45,192 nucleotides of DNA from a virus, in IMG/VR virus record IMGVR_UViG_3300044946_000069, positions 1 to 45,192 of that record; one strand, written 5' to 3'. Position numbers and translations under genes: made by a program. Shown one piece after another: positions 29,061 through 36,592 of the stretch. Below the pieces are notes generated by a model, which saw nothing but the letters and a program-made list of their open reading frames with translations, had not been told where the DNA came from and did not search any database. Every line of letters begins with the position of its first letter. The stretch's first letter is position 1.

Positions 29061-29393
29061 TCACAATCCTAACGAAAGCGCAGTGCGCTTATCAATTCCA
29101 TAATCAAGTTCGCCGTCATCTGCTGACCGACGAAAAGGAAACAGTGCCGGGTCCCCATACTTACGTTGGTACCAAATAACCCGCTCGACAGCACTAACCT
29201 GAAACTGTGATTTTTTGGACCTACCAAGCACTGCGCAAATATTCTTAACGGTCATTCCTTGGAGCCACAGGCGCGATACTTCATAGATTGGAATGCGACG
29301 ACGACCTGTAGGCCACCACTCCCCTTTATGACGCCATGCCTTCGATCCGGCGTAGCCGCGTGTTGAGACTGTGGGGTAGTAGCGGAACGCCAT
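29061..29393 (-). CDS. HTH-like hypothetical protein (110 aa)
   Basis: ATG 29393, 110 residues. The centre IYEVSRLWLQGMTVKNICAV looks like a helix-turn-helix (sigma-region-4 style), with a Trp/Arg-rich N-terminal extension and a C-terminal FPFRRSADD. It lies between the putative connector and capsid genes, an odd place for a regulator, so it may instead be a structural small protein. Uncertain. Confidence 0.5.
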   Translation of the reverse strand: MAFRYYPTVSTRGYAGSKAWRHKGEWWPTGRRRIPIYEVSRLWLQGMTVKNICAVLGRSKKSQFQVSAVERVIWYQRKYGDPALFPFRRSADDGELDYGIDKRTALSLGL

Positions 29394-29396
29394 CAC

Positions 29397-30014
29397 CTAA
29401 ACCCGCTTCACGGCAGCCCAAGGCGGCGACCATAATTGATCGTTCGGCAAATCCGGGTCCGTCATGGTGACGCTCGCCAGTTCGGTTGCTTCGGCCGGCG
29501 GCGTCACCGTACGCACAGAACTACTCGGAATAAAAGTGCCGTCGTAATCTTGTGGCACGATGGTTGTCAGGTTCGTAACTACATTCGATACGGGCGCGTT
29601 CGGCCCCATGAACGCCGCCGACTTTCCAAGGCTGGCATAGTACGGCACCGACGTAAGCAGCTTGGCAAGCCGTGTTGCGTCGTCCGGCGCGGCGGCGGGT
29701 GCGGCAGCGAATACCGCTGTGGTGCCGCTCACAGGACCGCTGCCCCATATGGCGTCAAGATTGTAGCGAAGCGGCAGCGGTTCCGGCGGGGGTTCCACCG
29801 ATTTGTCGGGGAAGGCTTGAAAGTCGAAAATTGGCGGCCAGGGGTCCCAGCAAGGGCGCGTGGCGCGTCCGCTGGCCTTTGTGCATACCAGCAAGCCCGT
29901 GAGCCGCTCACGCTTCAGGGTGCTGTAGAGGACTCTCGCATTGCAGCGGCTACATGCCCCCCACGTAGCGTAGGAGGGGAACTTCGGGACGCCCGTATGG
30001 TGCGGGACTGACAT
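29397..30014 (-). CDS. zinc-ribbon virion-region protein
   Basis: 205 residues. The N-terminus holds a zinc-ribbon motif (ACSRCNARVLYSTLKRERLT... LVCTKASG...CWDPWPP) followed by a Pro-rich linker and a Thr/Ser-rich body. In related phages such a protein follows the capsid gene and may act in head completion. Directly downstream of the capsid region, ending just before the HTH-like gene. Confidence 0.55.
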   Translation of the reverse strand: MSVPHHTGVPKFPSYATWGACSRCNARVLYSTLKRERLTGLLVCTKASGRATRPCWDPWPPIFDFQAFPDKSVEPPPEPLPLRYNLDAIWGSGPVSGTTAVFAAAPAAAPDDATRLAKLLTSVPYYASLGKSAAFMGPNAPVSNVVTNLTTIVPQDYDGTFIPSSSVRTVTPPAEATELASVTMTDPDLPNDQLWSPPWAAVKRV

Positions 30015-30201
30015 GCCGGGACTGTATCACACCGGCTGCGATGTAAAAAGCCCCCGCCCCTTCATTGGAGCGAAGGCCTGCGTGGTCTTATCTTTGCACC
30101 CGCGATCCGCAGGGCCGTTGCACTCGGCGTTCGCTGCCTGTTTCAACCACCGGGCTTTCAGCGACCCACGTTATATAGCACACCGGCTACTCAGGCGAAA
30201 G

Positions 30202-30230
30202 AGGCCGCCCGCCTTGTGAGCGGACGGCCT
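30202..30230 (-). terminator. hairpin downstream of major capsid gene
   Basis: Stem AGGCCGCCCGC/GCGGACGGCCT (10 of 11 pairs) with a 7-nt loop. No clear U-tract on the minus strand, so this may be a weak attenuator. Confidence 0.45.
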
Positions 30231-30282
30231 GAGTTACCGCGCACATTTTCCTGGGAGGAAGCTAGGCACGCCGTCGAAAATC

Positions 30283-30322
30283 GCTACAGACTGCTACAGA
30301 CTGCTACAGACTGCTACAGACT
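30283..30322. repeat. four perfect copies of a 10-bp tandem repeat
   Basis: GCTACAGACT repeated four times with no mismatch, starting a few bases beyond the capsid stop codon (30324-30326). Function unknown; such arrays can expand or contract by slippage. Confidence 0.95.
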
Positions 30323-30323
30323 A

Positions 30324-31256
30324 TTATGCATTGTCCGCGCCAGGACTGACATAGACGGTTCTCCAGTCCACAATGGAAGCGGCACACCGGAACCACAGCG
30401 CCATCAGTTTGGCTTGGTTGCTCCAGTTGCTATCTTCGCGCATTTCCAGCGCGGAACGCTCCCAAAAGGTGAAACCTTGGCCGTTGTCTTTGTCCTGTTC
30501 AGACGTTTGGATGAAATAGTTGTCCTTGTCCACAAGGTACGGAGTTTCGATCACTTCCGGCAGGGCACCAGTGGATCGCAGCACGTTGATGTTGTTCGTC
30601 TGCGCATTCCATTGCAACGGCGAACCGAGAATACGCCGGGTTTCCGGGCCGCTTTCCGGCGACAGAATGACACGGCGCGGCAGCTCGTTGATGATGAAGC
30701 CGCGGCCGTTGCGAGTGTACGAGATTTGAATCACGGCGTTCTCGAAGGCCAATTCCGACACGTTAGCCGAAACGAGCAAATTACTCTGCAAGCCGGAAGC
30801 GGTCGGATGACTTGCGGAGCCCAGCGGCACGCCATCCGCGCGAATGCCGTTGACGGCATCGACGGCGACCTGGAGCGGCGCATGGGCAATGTATTCTTCG
30901 GTCTGCCGCGCGCTGAACGCCAGCTCTTTCATCATGCGGGCGCCGACATCTTCGTACAGATTGTCATCTTCGGCTTCGCGGGACACCGCGACGGCGAGGC
31001 CATACGACGCGTGCGTAACTTGGGTGCGGTAGCCTTCGTTCGGTACGTCGAATTGGACGGGCTCCAGTTCCGGCTGCTGAACCGCAAGACCGAGGCCGGC
31101 GCGCTCCGTCATGAATTCCTCGAACGCTTTTTCCGAGGGCTTCGTGTCGAAGAATTTGGTGTAGATTGGCTCAAGACGGTCGTAGTCAAGGCCAAATAAG
31201 GCATATAAACCCGGCCAGTATTGTGACGGTTGGAGACTTCTGTCTATAACTTGAAT
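30324..31256 (-). CDS. major capsid protein, probable ATT start
   Basis: About 310 residues. The N-terminal region LYALFGLDYDRLEPIYTKFF, then EKAFEEFMTERAGLGLAV, VPNEGYRTQVTHASYGLAVA and EAEDDNLYEDVGARMMKELAF follow a tailed-phage major capsid family in order. In-frame codons upstream of ATG 31112 are clearly part of the protein (LFGLDY...). The frame is open back to a TAG at 31268-31266, leaving no ATG, GTG or TTG. A perfect AGGAGG at 31267-31262 sits 5 nt before ATT 31256-31254, the likely start (IQVIDRSLQPSQYWPG). Both lie within the loop of a 14-bp inverted repeat. Confidence 0.8.
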   Translation of the reverse strand: MQVIDRSLQPSQYWPGLYALFGLDYDRLEPIYTKFFDTKPSEKAFEEFMTERAGLGLAVQQPELEPVQFDVPNEGYRTQVTHASYGLAVAVSREAEDDNLYEDVGARMMKELAFSARQTEEYIAHAPLQVAVDAVNGIRADGVPLGSASHPTASGLQSNLLVSANVSELAFENAVIQISYTRNGRGFIINELPRRVILSPESGPETRRILGSPLQWNAQTNNINVLRSTGALPEVIETPYLVDKDNYFIQTSEQDKDNGQGFTFWERSALEMREDSNWSNQAKLMALWFRCAASIVDWRTVYVSPGADNA

Positions 31257-31286
31257 GGCAACCTCCTATTAACACAATACTGGCCG
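31212..31286. repeat. 14-bp perfect inverted repeat around capsid start
   Basis: CGGCCAGTATTGTG at 31212-31225 and CACAATACTGGCCG at 31273-31286 pair perfectly. The 47-nt loop contains the AGGAGG and ATT start of the capsid gene, and the left arm lies in codons for SQYWP. The structure could control capsid translation or mark a recombination event. Confidence 0.9.
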
Positions 31287-31331
31287 CATGCCAATATTAA
31301 ATCCTGCTGAACACTAGCACGGAACAAAAAA

Positions 31332-32066
31332 GTGTCAAAGCCCCTACTGACTGAAGAAACAAAGCTTTGTCATACATGTGGTACTGTCAAGCCGCTCGCT
31401 ATGTTCCCTAAATGGCGAATGAAATGCCGCGCATGTAAGTCCGCTGAAAACGCCGCTCGGCTCAGAGAACGTTACATCAGCGATCCTAAGTTCGCTGCCT
31501 CTGTACAAAAACGTACCGCAAGATGGCAAGCGCAGAACGCAGAAAAGTCAAATGAATATCATCGTCGCAGGCACGCCGCTAAAATTGCCAAAGGTGATGA
31601 ACAATACATAGCAAAAATCAGCGCTGCTCAGCAACGATACCGCGATACTAAAAAAGGAAAAGCCACCACCAGCGCTCGCATGAAGCGCTACGAAGAAACA
31701 GGACAGATGAAAGCGTGGCGCGACGCGCGGCGTACAAAGCCAGAAAGCCGTACGTCTCAAATTGTAGCAGGCGCGAGAAATCGAGCCGTAAAACTCAATA
31801 TCCCCTGCGACATAAGTTATGACGATGTGTACGGTGCCGTAGCAAACGGGAGGTGTCAAAAAACCGGGATAGCATTTGATTTGGCGCCACACCCAGATCA
31901 TCGCGTCCACCCCCTCGCACCTTCAATTGATCGCATCAGTCCGAAAAAAGGCTACGTCAAAGGTAACATTCAGGTGGTCGTCTGGGCTTACAACTCAGCT
32001 CGTAACCAGTGGGGCGACGACGTGCTTTTAACTCTCGCGCGTGCTATTGTTGACGCGAACCGCTGA
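31332..32066 (+). CDS. HNH-type homing endonuclease
   Basis: 244 residues from GTG 31332. N-terminal zinc fingers (LCHTCGTVKPLAMFPKWRMK, CRACKS) are followed by a long basic helical linker, and the C-terminus carries the HNH-like core: GRCQKTGIAFDLAP, SIDRISPKKGYVKGNIQ and NSARNQW. This is the layout of free-standing phage HNH nucleases. It lies between the divergent capsid and portal genes, with poor ribosome signals, in keeping with a selfish insertion. TGTCATAC occurs inside its start (31368). Confidence 0.75.
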   Translation: MSKPLLTEETKLCHTCGTVKPLAMFPKWRMKCRACKSAENAARLRERYISDPKFAASVQKRTARWQAQNAEKSNEYHRRRHAAKIAKGDEQYIAKISAAQQRYRDTKKGKATTSARMKRYEETGQMKAWRDARRTKPESRTSQIVAGARNRAVKLNIPCDISYDDVYGAVANGRCQKTGIAFDLAPHPDHRVHPLAPSIDRISPKKGYVKGNIQVVVWAYNSARNQWGDDVLLTLARAIVDANR

Positions 32067-32085
32067 TTGTCATACAAGGGGCCGC

Positions 32086-34023
32086 ATGCGCGATCTTCCT
32101 AAATTAAAGCTCGACCTGACGAAGCCGCAAGACTTCGGCAACGTCGCCGAAATGCTAGGCCCTGACGAACGCCGTACGCTCGCAACCGATGCTATCGCGC
32201 TGATCGGCATAGACGAACAATCAATGTCGGATTGGCTCGGGAAGGCCAAAGGCTATCTCGACAAAATCGACAACGATGAAAACGACAACCCGAACGACCG
32301 CGAGCAAGAAGGCGCGGGAGAGGAACCGCCGCCAAAAACCGAAATGACACTATCGGCGGTCATTCAGTTTTCAGCTCGCGCAACCGATGCCTTGCTAGGC
32401 GAGCCGGATTTAGCGCGTGCCAGCGAGCCTGGCAGCGAAGGTCTAGCAGCGTGGGTGTCCAGTCAGATACGTACAAAAGACCCGAACTGGACTCTGGATA
32501 CGGACCCGCTTGTAATCCATATGTCAGTTACCGGGCTGAGCTGGCGCAAACGCGATTTTGACGATGAAGATCGCGTATTTCATACGTCCTTTCGTCCGTG
32601 TACGGATGTTATCATAAACAGTAGCGTTCGCTCCGTAGAGCGCGCCCCGCGCATTACGGATATGTTTGAACGTTATCCGTACGAGATAGACCGCTTGATC
32701 GAACGCAAAAAATGGGTTGACTACGAACCGAGATACGATGACGACCGCGACCCGCAAGCTGTGAAACGGTTTTACGATACGGATCTGTGGCTCGATCTTG
32801 ACGGCGACGGGATAGACGAACCCTGGACGCTGGTTATCTCGCGGGACGATACGCCGGAAGTCGTACGCATAAAACCGCGATGGTCCGCAAAGACTGTCGT
32901 GAGTACGGACGAAGTTCTGTATTTTAATCCAATCCGTCGTTTCTATCCGTACCGTTTCCTGCCGGACCCGAAGGGTGGTTTTCTCCCCATGGGCTTCGGC
33001 AAGTTGCTGGACCGTACGGAGAGTTCTGCCGACCGGCTTTTAGGGTCCATTGTCGATACCGCCAAAAGCGAAAGCGAAAACGGTGGCGTGCTTGCCGGTG
33101 GTGGCTTCGGACTGCCCGACAAAGTTGAACTGAAGAATAACCGCATTGCCACTGTCAACACAGACGGCGCTCCGCTCGCTAACAGATTTTCTCCGTTTCC
33201 GGTTAAATCAGTGTCGCCGGGTTCGGTCGCGACGCTTGAAAAATTGATGACGCTTGGCGACCGTCTTGCTGGTACGCTGAACCTTCTGGAAAACGCGCCG
33301 TCGTCCATGACCGCCACCATGGCGAAAGGCATCATAGACACAGGCACGCAAGTCCAATCCGCTGTACACCGCCGTCTTGTGGCGTCCATGACGCAAGAAT
33401 TTCGCATGTTCGTCCAAATGGCGGACGCGTACGGCATGCTGCCCGAAGGTATTTCGGCTTCCGGCAAAGACGGTGTAGCAGTCACCGCGGACCCGTCACT
33501 GGCGACCGAAATGCAGCGTACTGCGCTGGCCGGCATTTACATGGAGTTGATGAAAGACCCCATGACGAAGTGGGACGAAGTTCGCATACGGCTGTACCGT
33601 ACACTGCGGCTTCCCGACCCGCAAAAACTGATAGGCCAAGGTCCGCAGCCGCCGCAAGCCACGCCTAACGAAAAAATGAAGGGCATGATCGGCCTGGGTA
33701 AGCTGCAAATCGACCAGATGAAAGCTAAAGCCCTCGTTGCCGTACAGCTTACCCAAGCGTTGCTGAATATGGTCGAAGCTAGTGGCGGCATGCTTGACAA
33801 TCGCGCTGCTTTGCTGCAAATGGCACAGATAGAGCAAACCGTACAAGAGCTGATGGCGGGCGCAAACAATGCAGACGGCATCCTTAGCGGAATGGCTCAA
33901 CAGTCCGGAAACCAGAGCCCTGATAACGTACCTCAAATTCCGCCAAGCGGGGCCGCTGACGGACTTCCTCAAGGGGCAGGGAGTCAGTCAAACGGTGCAG
34001 GGCCGGGCGGCGGGGTTCAATGA
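32086..34023 (+). CDS. portal protein
   Basis: ATG 32086 (MRDLPKLKLDLTK), 645 residues. Features in order: an acidic N-terminal region, SAVIQFSARATDALLG, PDWTL-like and SFRPCTDVIINSSV segments, YFNPIRRFYPYRFLP, FGKLLDRTESSADRLL, a long helical crown (MQRTALAGIYMELMKDPM) and a Gly/Gln-rich tail. This matches P22-type portals. It forms the ring at one head vertex for DNA entry and exit. On the plus strand, whereas the capsid gene is on the minus strand. The final 155 nt are shared with another gene in a different frame. Confidence 0.8.
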   Translation: MRDLPKLKLDLTKPQDFGNVAEMLGPDERRTLATDAIALIGIDEQSMSDWLGKAKGYLDKIDNDENDNPNDREQEGAGEEPPPKTEMTLSAVIQFSARATDALLGEPDLARASEPGSEGLAAWVSSQIRTKDPNWTLDTDPLVIHMSVTGLSWRKRDFDDEDRVFHTSFRPCTDVIINSSVRSVERAPRITDMFERYPYEIDRLIERKKWVDYEPRYDDDRDPQAVKRFYDTDLWLDLDGDGIDEPWTLVISRDDTPEVVRIKPRWSAKTVVSTDEVLYFNPIRRFYPYRFLPDPKGGFLPMGFGKLLDRTESSADRLLGSIVDTAKSESENGGVLAGGGFGLPDKVELKNNRIATVNTDGAPLANRFSPFPVKSVSPGSVATLEKLMTLGDRLAGTLNLLENAPSSMTATMAKGIIDTGTQVQSAVHRRLVASMTQEFRMFVQMADAYGMLPEGISASGKDGVAVTADPSLATEMQRTALAGIYMELMKDPMTKWDEVRIRLYRTLRLPDPQKLIGQGPQPPQATPNEKMKGMIGLGKLQIDQMKAKALVAVQLTQALLNMVEASGGMLDNRAALLQMAQIEQTVQELMAGANNADGILSGMAQQSGNQSPDNVPQIPPSGAADGLPQGAGSQSNGAGPGGGVQ

Positions 34024-34126
34024 AATTGAGCGGCTGTTGCGAGAGCCGCCAGAAAAAATCAGCGCAGCCTTTGAGAACGCAGCGAAAGAATTAAATGAGC
34101 AACATCGGCGTACGCAAACGGAATAG
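33869..34126 (+). CDS. small portal-associated protein in overlapping frame
   Basis: 85 residues. It begins inside the portal gene and overlaps its Gly/Gln-rich tail for 155 nt. The sequence (SLAEWLNSPETRALITYLKF, QTVQGRAAGFNEIERLLREP) is well-formed, with the QGRAAGxxEI signature I associate with small proteins adjoining portal genes. The portal tail in the other frame is low complexity, so this gene is probably the constrained partner in the overlap. Ends TAG. Confidence 0.65.
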   Translation: MQTASLAEWLNSPETRALITYLKFRQAGPLTDFLKGQGVSQTVQGRAAGFNEIERLLREPPEKISAAFENAAKELNEQHRRTQTE

Positions 34127-34314
34127 TCGGCATTGTCTGCTTGGCTGACTTTGGCTCTTGGCTCGGAATCGAGTCGCCCGTAGGGCAGAGCCTTAATAAG
34201 CAGGATACGGCTGCGCTGCTCCGGGGCGTAGCAAGAGATAACCCAGCTGCCTTATAAGCGGTGACGGTAGCCGGAGCCAAATTGAAGGACGCTAAATGAG
34301 CAACATCGGCGTAC
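34092..34314. repeat. 22-bp direct repeat bracketing a structured noncoding segment
   Basis: The same 22 bp occurs at 34092-34113 and 34293-34314. The second copy forms the start of the GroES-like gene (ATGAGCAACATCGGCG), and the first lies in the end of the small protein gene. Between them about 180 bp contains TTTGGCTC and GAGCCAAA arms with several inner hairpins (for example GCCC/GGGC), plus imperfect repeats beginning CCTTAATAAGC/CCTTATAAGC. Likely a duplication with a structured insertion. Confidence 0.7.
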
Positions 34315-34784
34315 ATAGTTTTGAAATACCGCACGAATACGTACAGCCGACGCGGGACATGGTGATAATCCGCATCCCGTTCCCGCCGAAGAAAATTGGC
34401 AACATCATCACGCCCGACATAACGCGCGACCTAATGCAGCACAACGTCATGGCTGGCCGCGTCATTTCAATGGGGCCGCTTGCGTTTGTCTATAAAGACG
34501 CGGAAGGGGGTTTAGCGCGGCAATCCGTTAACGTCGGCGATTGGGTACTGATCCGCCCGTTCGCCGGGACTATGGTGCAAGGCGGCAAGCTGCAAGTGAA
34601 CAGCGGCTACCGCTACGTATCCAGTTTCCAGGACGTGATCGGAATCATTCCGGCCGACAAGATGCCACGCTCCGACACGCTGGAGTGGGACTACAAAAAT
34701 GAACAGGAAACCGCGTCCAAACCAACGGAAAGTTTCGGCGGTAAGCCGCGCGAGCATATAAAGGTGCCCAATGCCCGATCTTAA
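34296..34784 (+). CDS. GroES-like co-chaperonin
   Basis: 162 residues. VQPTRDMVIIRIPF, NIITPDITRDLM (mobile-loop position), GRVISMGPLAFV, VNVGDWVLIRPFAG and FQDVIGIIPADKM follow the order of GroES: the RVIV-type strand, the GRV-x-x-x-G strand and the VGDxV loop. Phage co-chaperonins (as gp31 of T4) alter the host GroEL cage to fold the capsid protein. Its position between portal and scaffold candidate fits head assembly. The C-terminal 30 residues are an extension unlike host GroES. The start lies in the second copy of the 22-bp repeat. Confidence 0.7.
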   Translation: MSNIGVHSFEIPHEYVQPTRDMVIIRIPFPPKKIGNIITPDITRDLMQHNVMAGRVISMGPLAFVYKDAEGGLARQSVNVGDWVLIRPFAGTMVQGGKLQVNSGYRYVSSFQDVIGIIPADKMPRSDTLEWDYKNEQETASKPTESFGGKPREHIKVPNARS

Positions 34785-35421
34785 CGTCATGCTGCTGGAG
34801 CAGGCCCGGAACGGGCTGCAAGCAGAACTGGACGCCGCCGTAACGAACGGCGACACGGAAGCAGCTCGCAAGGTAGCCGCAAAAATTAGCGACCTGAACG
34901 GCGCCGCTGCGCCCAAGCCATCAACAGCGTACGGTGACACTGAAATCCGTGCCGAGTTGAACAAGTTGCCATGGTTCGGCGTGGACCCGAAGAAATCGGG
35001 CCGCACGATCGAACTCGGCAAGACCATGGACCCGAAAAAATTCGGCACGGCTGCCGAGTTCACGGCGGCGCTGGTCAAAGTCGTTGACGAAGAATTTAAG
35101 CCAAAGCCCGATCCCAATGCCGATCCCGACCCGGATGCCGATCCTGACGCGGACCCCGGGTCGGATGCCGATCCCGAGCCGAAACCAAAGAAACCGCGCG
35201 CCAGCGACGGCCCAGGGGAAGGCGATGCCGGCGGTACGCGCCAGCGCCGTACGTCGGGGCCGTGGCTGAAAATATCCGATGCCCCCGCCGACGTGCAAAA
35301 GGAAATCAAGCGTACGGCGGATAAGTTCGCCCCCAAAACCAAAGAGGGGCGCGCGAAATATGTGGAACTGGCGCTTACGGCGCAGTACAATAAGGCGCAG
35401 CTCGCGAAGGGAAAGAAGTAA
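34771..35421 (+). CDS. scaffold-like protein with Asp-Pro repeats
   Basis: 216 residues. Helical N-terminus (LLEQARNGLQAELDAAVTNG), a middle domain, then an acidic DP-repeat linker (residues about 110-135, made of D-P/D-A-D-P units), and a basic C-terminus ending AKGKK. Acidic helical N-terminus with a basic tail is the usual plan of capsid scaffolds, and the place between portal and virion genes fits. It overlaps the GroES-like stop. Not proven. Confidence 0.55.
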   Translation: MPDLNVMLLEQARNGLQAELDAAVTNGDTEAARKVAAKISDLNGAAAPKPSTAYGDTEIRAELNKLPWFGVDPKKSGRTIELGKTMDPKKFGTAAEFTAALVKVVDEEFKPKPDPNADPDPDADPDADPGSDADPEPKPKKPRASDGPGEGDAGGTRQRRTSGPWLKISDAPADVQKEIKRTADKFAPKTKEGRAKYVELALTAQYNKAQLAKGKK

Positions 35422-35426
35422 GCACA

Positions 35427-35609
35427 ATGCTGCAGTTCGCCGTGATCGGTCTAGTATGCAACGCCTTAGGCTGCTATTGGGCGCGGGACGATGATCATAC
35501 GTTCTTCGCGAATCAGGCGGAATGCTTCAACGCTGCGGTGGCGCGCAGAACTAATTCGATGACGTATTTTGACACGGGATGCATCATCGTCAAATCTCAG
35601 GAAAAATAA
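35427..35609 (+). CDS. small secreted or membrane-anchored Cys protein
   Basis: 60 residues starting MLQFAVIGLVCNALGCYWA, a short hydrophobic N-terminus, then NQAECFNAAVARRTN and DTGCIIVKSQEK. Two later cysteines could form a disulphide in the periplasm. It lies between the scaffold candidate and a virion gene. Function unknown. Confidence 0.5.
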   Translation: MLQFAVIGLVCNALGCYWARDDDHTFFANQAECFNAAVARRTNSMTYFDTGCIIVKSQEK

Positions 35610-35614
35610 ACCAC

Positions 35615-36166
35615 ATGAATAACGATCCAACAAACCCATTTGCAGGCATCCCCGACGCGCTGAAGCCGAACCCGCCGCCCGACGTACCGCAACCGCAAAC
35701 TGCCGGCGATGCCATGGCGAACGCGTCACCGTTCAAAGAGGCGCTGGACGTAGACGAAATCATAAAAAATCTGACACTTGACCGGCCATTAAAGCTGTTC
35801 ATACCAAACAAAGAAAAATACCCACAATACGAGTTCAGGATCATCAACAGCATTCCGCATGAAATCGCGGACGCCCACAACAAAGGCTTCAAGGAAGTCT
35901 CGGACCCGGAAATGTCGGCGCTATTCCGCGATCTCGTCGCCGGCACGGACAAAGAAGGCAAAGCGTACCGCCCCCTCCTAGTTGCGCGTCCGAAGGCCGT
36001 TGGCGAGCACATCCGCAAGCGCCACCGTGTTCAGCTCGCCAGTCTGTACGCCGGCATGGACCCGAGCAACAAGGATCTGTCGGGTAAGTACACTTCCAAC
36101 GTGGACCCCAAGGACGGCACCAAAGGTCAATTTACCGGAGCTGGTTTCCGCATCAAAACGGGGTAG
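35615..36166 (+). CDS. hypothetical virion assembly protein (183 aa)
   Basis: ATG 35615 (MNNDPTNPFAGIPDALKPNP). The N-terminus is Pro-rich; then PLKLFIPNKEKYPQYEFRII, IPHEIADAHNKGFKEVSD and PKAVGEHIRKRHRVQLAS follow. The order after portal, chaperonin and scaffold candidate suggests a head protein, perhaps a decoration or head-joining factor. Not recognised by family. Confidence 0.55.
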   Translation: MNNDPTNPFAGIPDALKPNPPPDVPQPQTAGDAMANASPFKEALDVDEIIKNLTLDRPLKLFIPNKEKYPQYEFRIINSIPHEIADAHNKGFKEVSDPEMSALFRDLVAGTDKEGKAYRPLLVARPKAVGEHIRKRHRVQLASLYAGMDPSNKDLSGKYTSNVDPKDGTKGQFTGAGFRIKTG

Positions 36167-36167
36167 C

Positions 36168-36320
36168 ATGCGCAGCTTTATAATCGTCGCGGTCCTGCTA
36201 ACGGGGCATGCCAGCGCGCAGGACGCCCCGCCAAAAACAACACAGGTAAGCCGGCAGGTGAACGCCGAAGCCGCCCAGGAAAGGCGTGCATTTTGGCGTT
36301 ATATGGAGCGTTGCCGGTGA
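36168..36320 (+). CDS. small secreted protein (50 aa)
   Basis: ATG 36168. 50 residues with a signal peptide (MRSFIIVAVLLTGHASAQDA) and a charged mature tail. The fourth signal-peptide product of the window by position type. Unknown role, possibly periplasmic. Confidence 0.5.
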   Translation: MRSFIIVAVLLTGHASAQDAPPKTTQVSRQVNAEAAQERRAFWRYMERCR

Positions 36321-36327
36321 GCGTAAA

Positions 36328-36543
36328 ATGATCTTATGGTCCGTATGGCTGACCGTTATCGTGGGCAGCTTTGTGTTATTTGAGGGGCTGGCGCTCTACC
36401 GCGGCACCCCGACGCTATCGCGCTACGTCTGGACTTTAAGCAAAGCGTGGCCCCCATTTCCGTACGTTGCGGGGTTTATCACCGGATTCCTTGTTTGTCA
36501 CTTCTTTTGGGGCGGCATCGTCTGCTTTGCACCTGTACAATAA
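36328..36543 (+). CDS. two-helix membrane protein (71 aa)
   Basis: 71 residues (MILWSVWLTVIVGSFVLFEG, PYVAGFITGFLVCHFFWGG), two membrane helices joined by a basic Pro-rich loop. Might be a holin-like or superinfection factor, but the holin candidate with the lysis genes is at 41039-41389. Ends just before a hairpin at 36542. Confidence 0.55.
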   Translation: MILWSVWLTVIVGSFVLFEGLALYRGTPTLSRYVWTLSKAWPPFPYVAGFITGFLVCHFFWGGIVCFAPVQ

Positions 36544-36586
36544 GGGAATTATCCCTTTGACTCCCTTTAACGCTATGGCCTACTAG
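36542..36586 (+). promoter_or_regulatory. AGGGA/TCCCT operator-like site and promoter
   Basis: AAGGGA-ATTA-TCCCTT (36542-36557) followed by a third TCCCT at 36563-36567, with TTGACT (36557-36562) and TACTAG (36581-36586). The same AAGGGA/TTCCCT pair brackets the TATAAT of the outer-membrane gene at 37137-37161. Confidence 0.5.
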
Positions 36587-36592
36587 ATATTG

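Larger units (their letters stand above)
30015..30323. other. noncoding spacer after the major capsid gene
   Basis: 309 bp without a convincing gene on either strand. It contains a hairpin at 30202-30230 and a 10-bp tandem repeat at 30283-30322, both between the capsid stop and the next leftward gene. A terminator or attenuator between the highly expressed capsid gene and the following genes would fit. Confidence 0.45.

Noticed and set aside
30283-30322. CRISPR array
   Set aside because: The 10-bp units are directly tandem with no spacers.
30216-31199. Long plus-strand open frame (327 codons) opposite the capsid gene
   Set aside because: It mirrors a well-supported capsid gene and its translation has Arg/His-rich composition with no domain.
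34512-35390. Minus-strand open frame of 292 codons
   Set aside because: It is antisense to the GroES-like and scaffold genes, and its Ser/Gly-Ser repeats are the reverse reading of the DP repeats.
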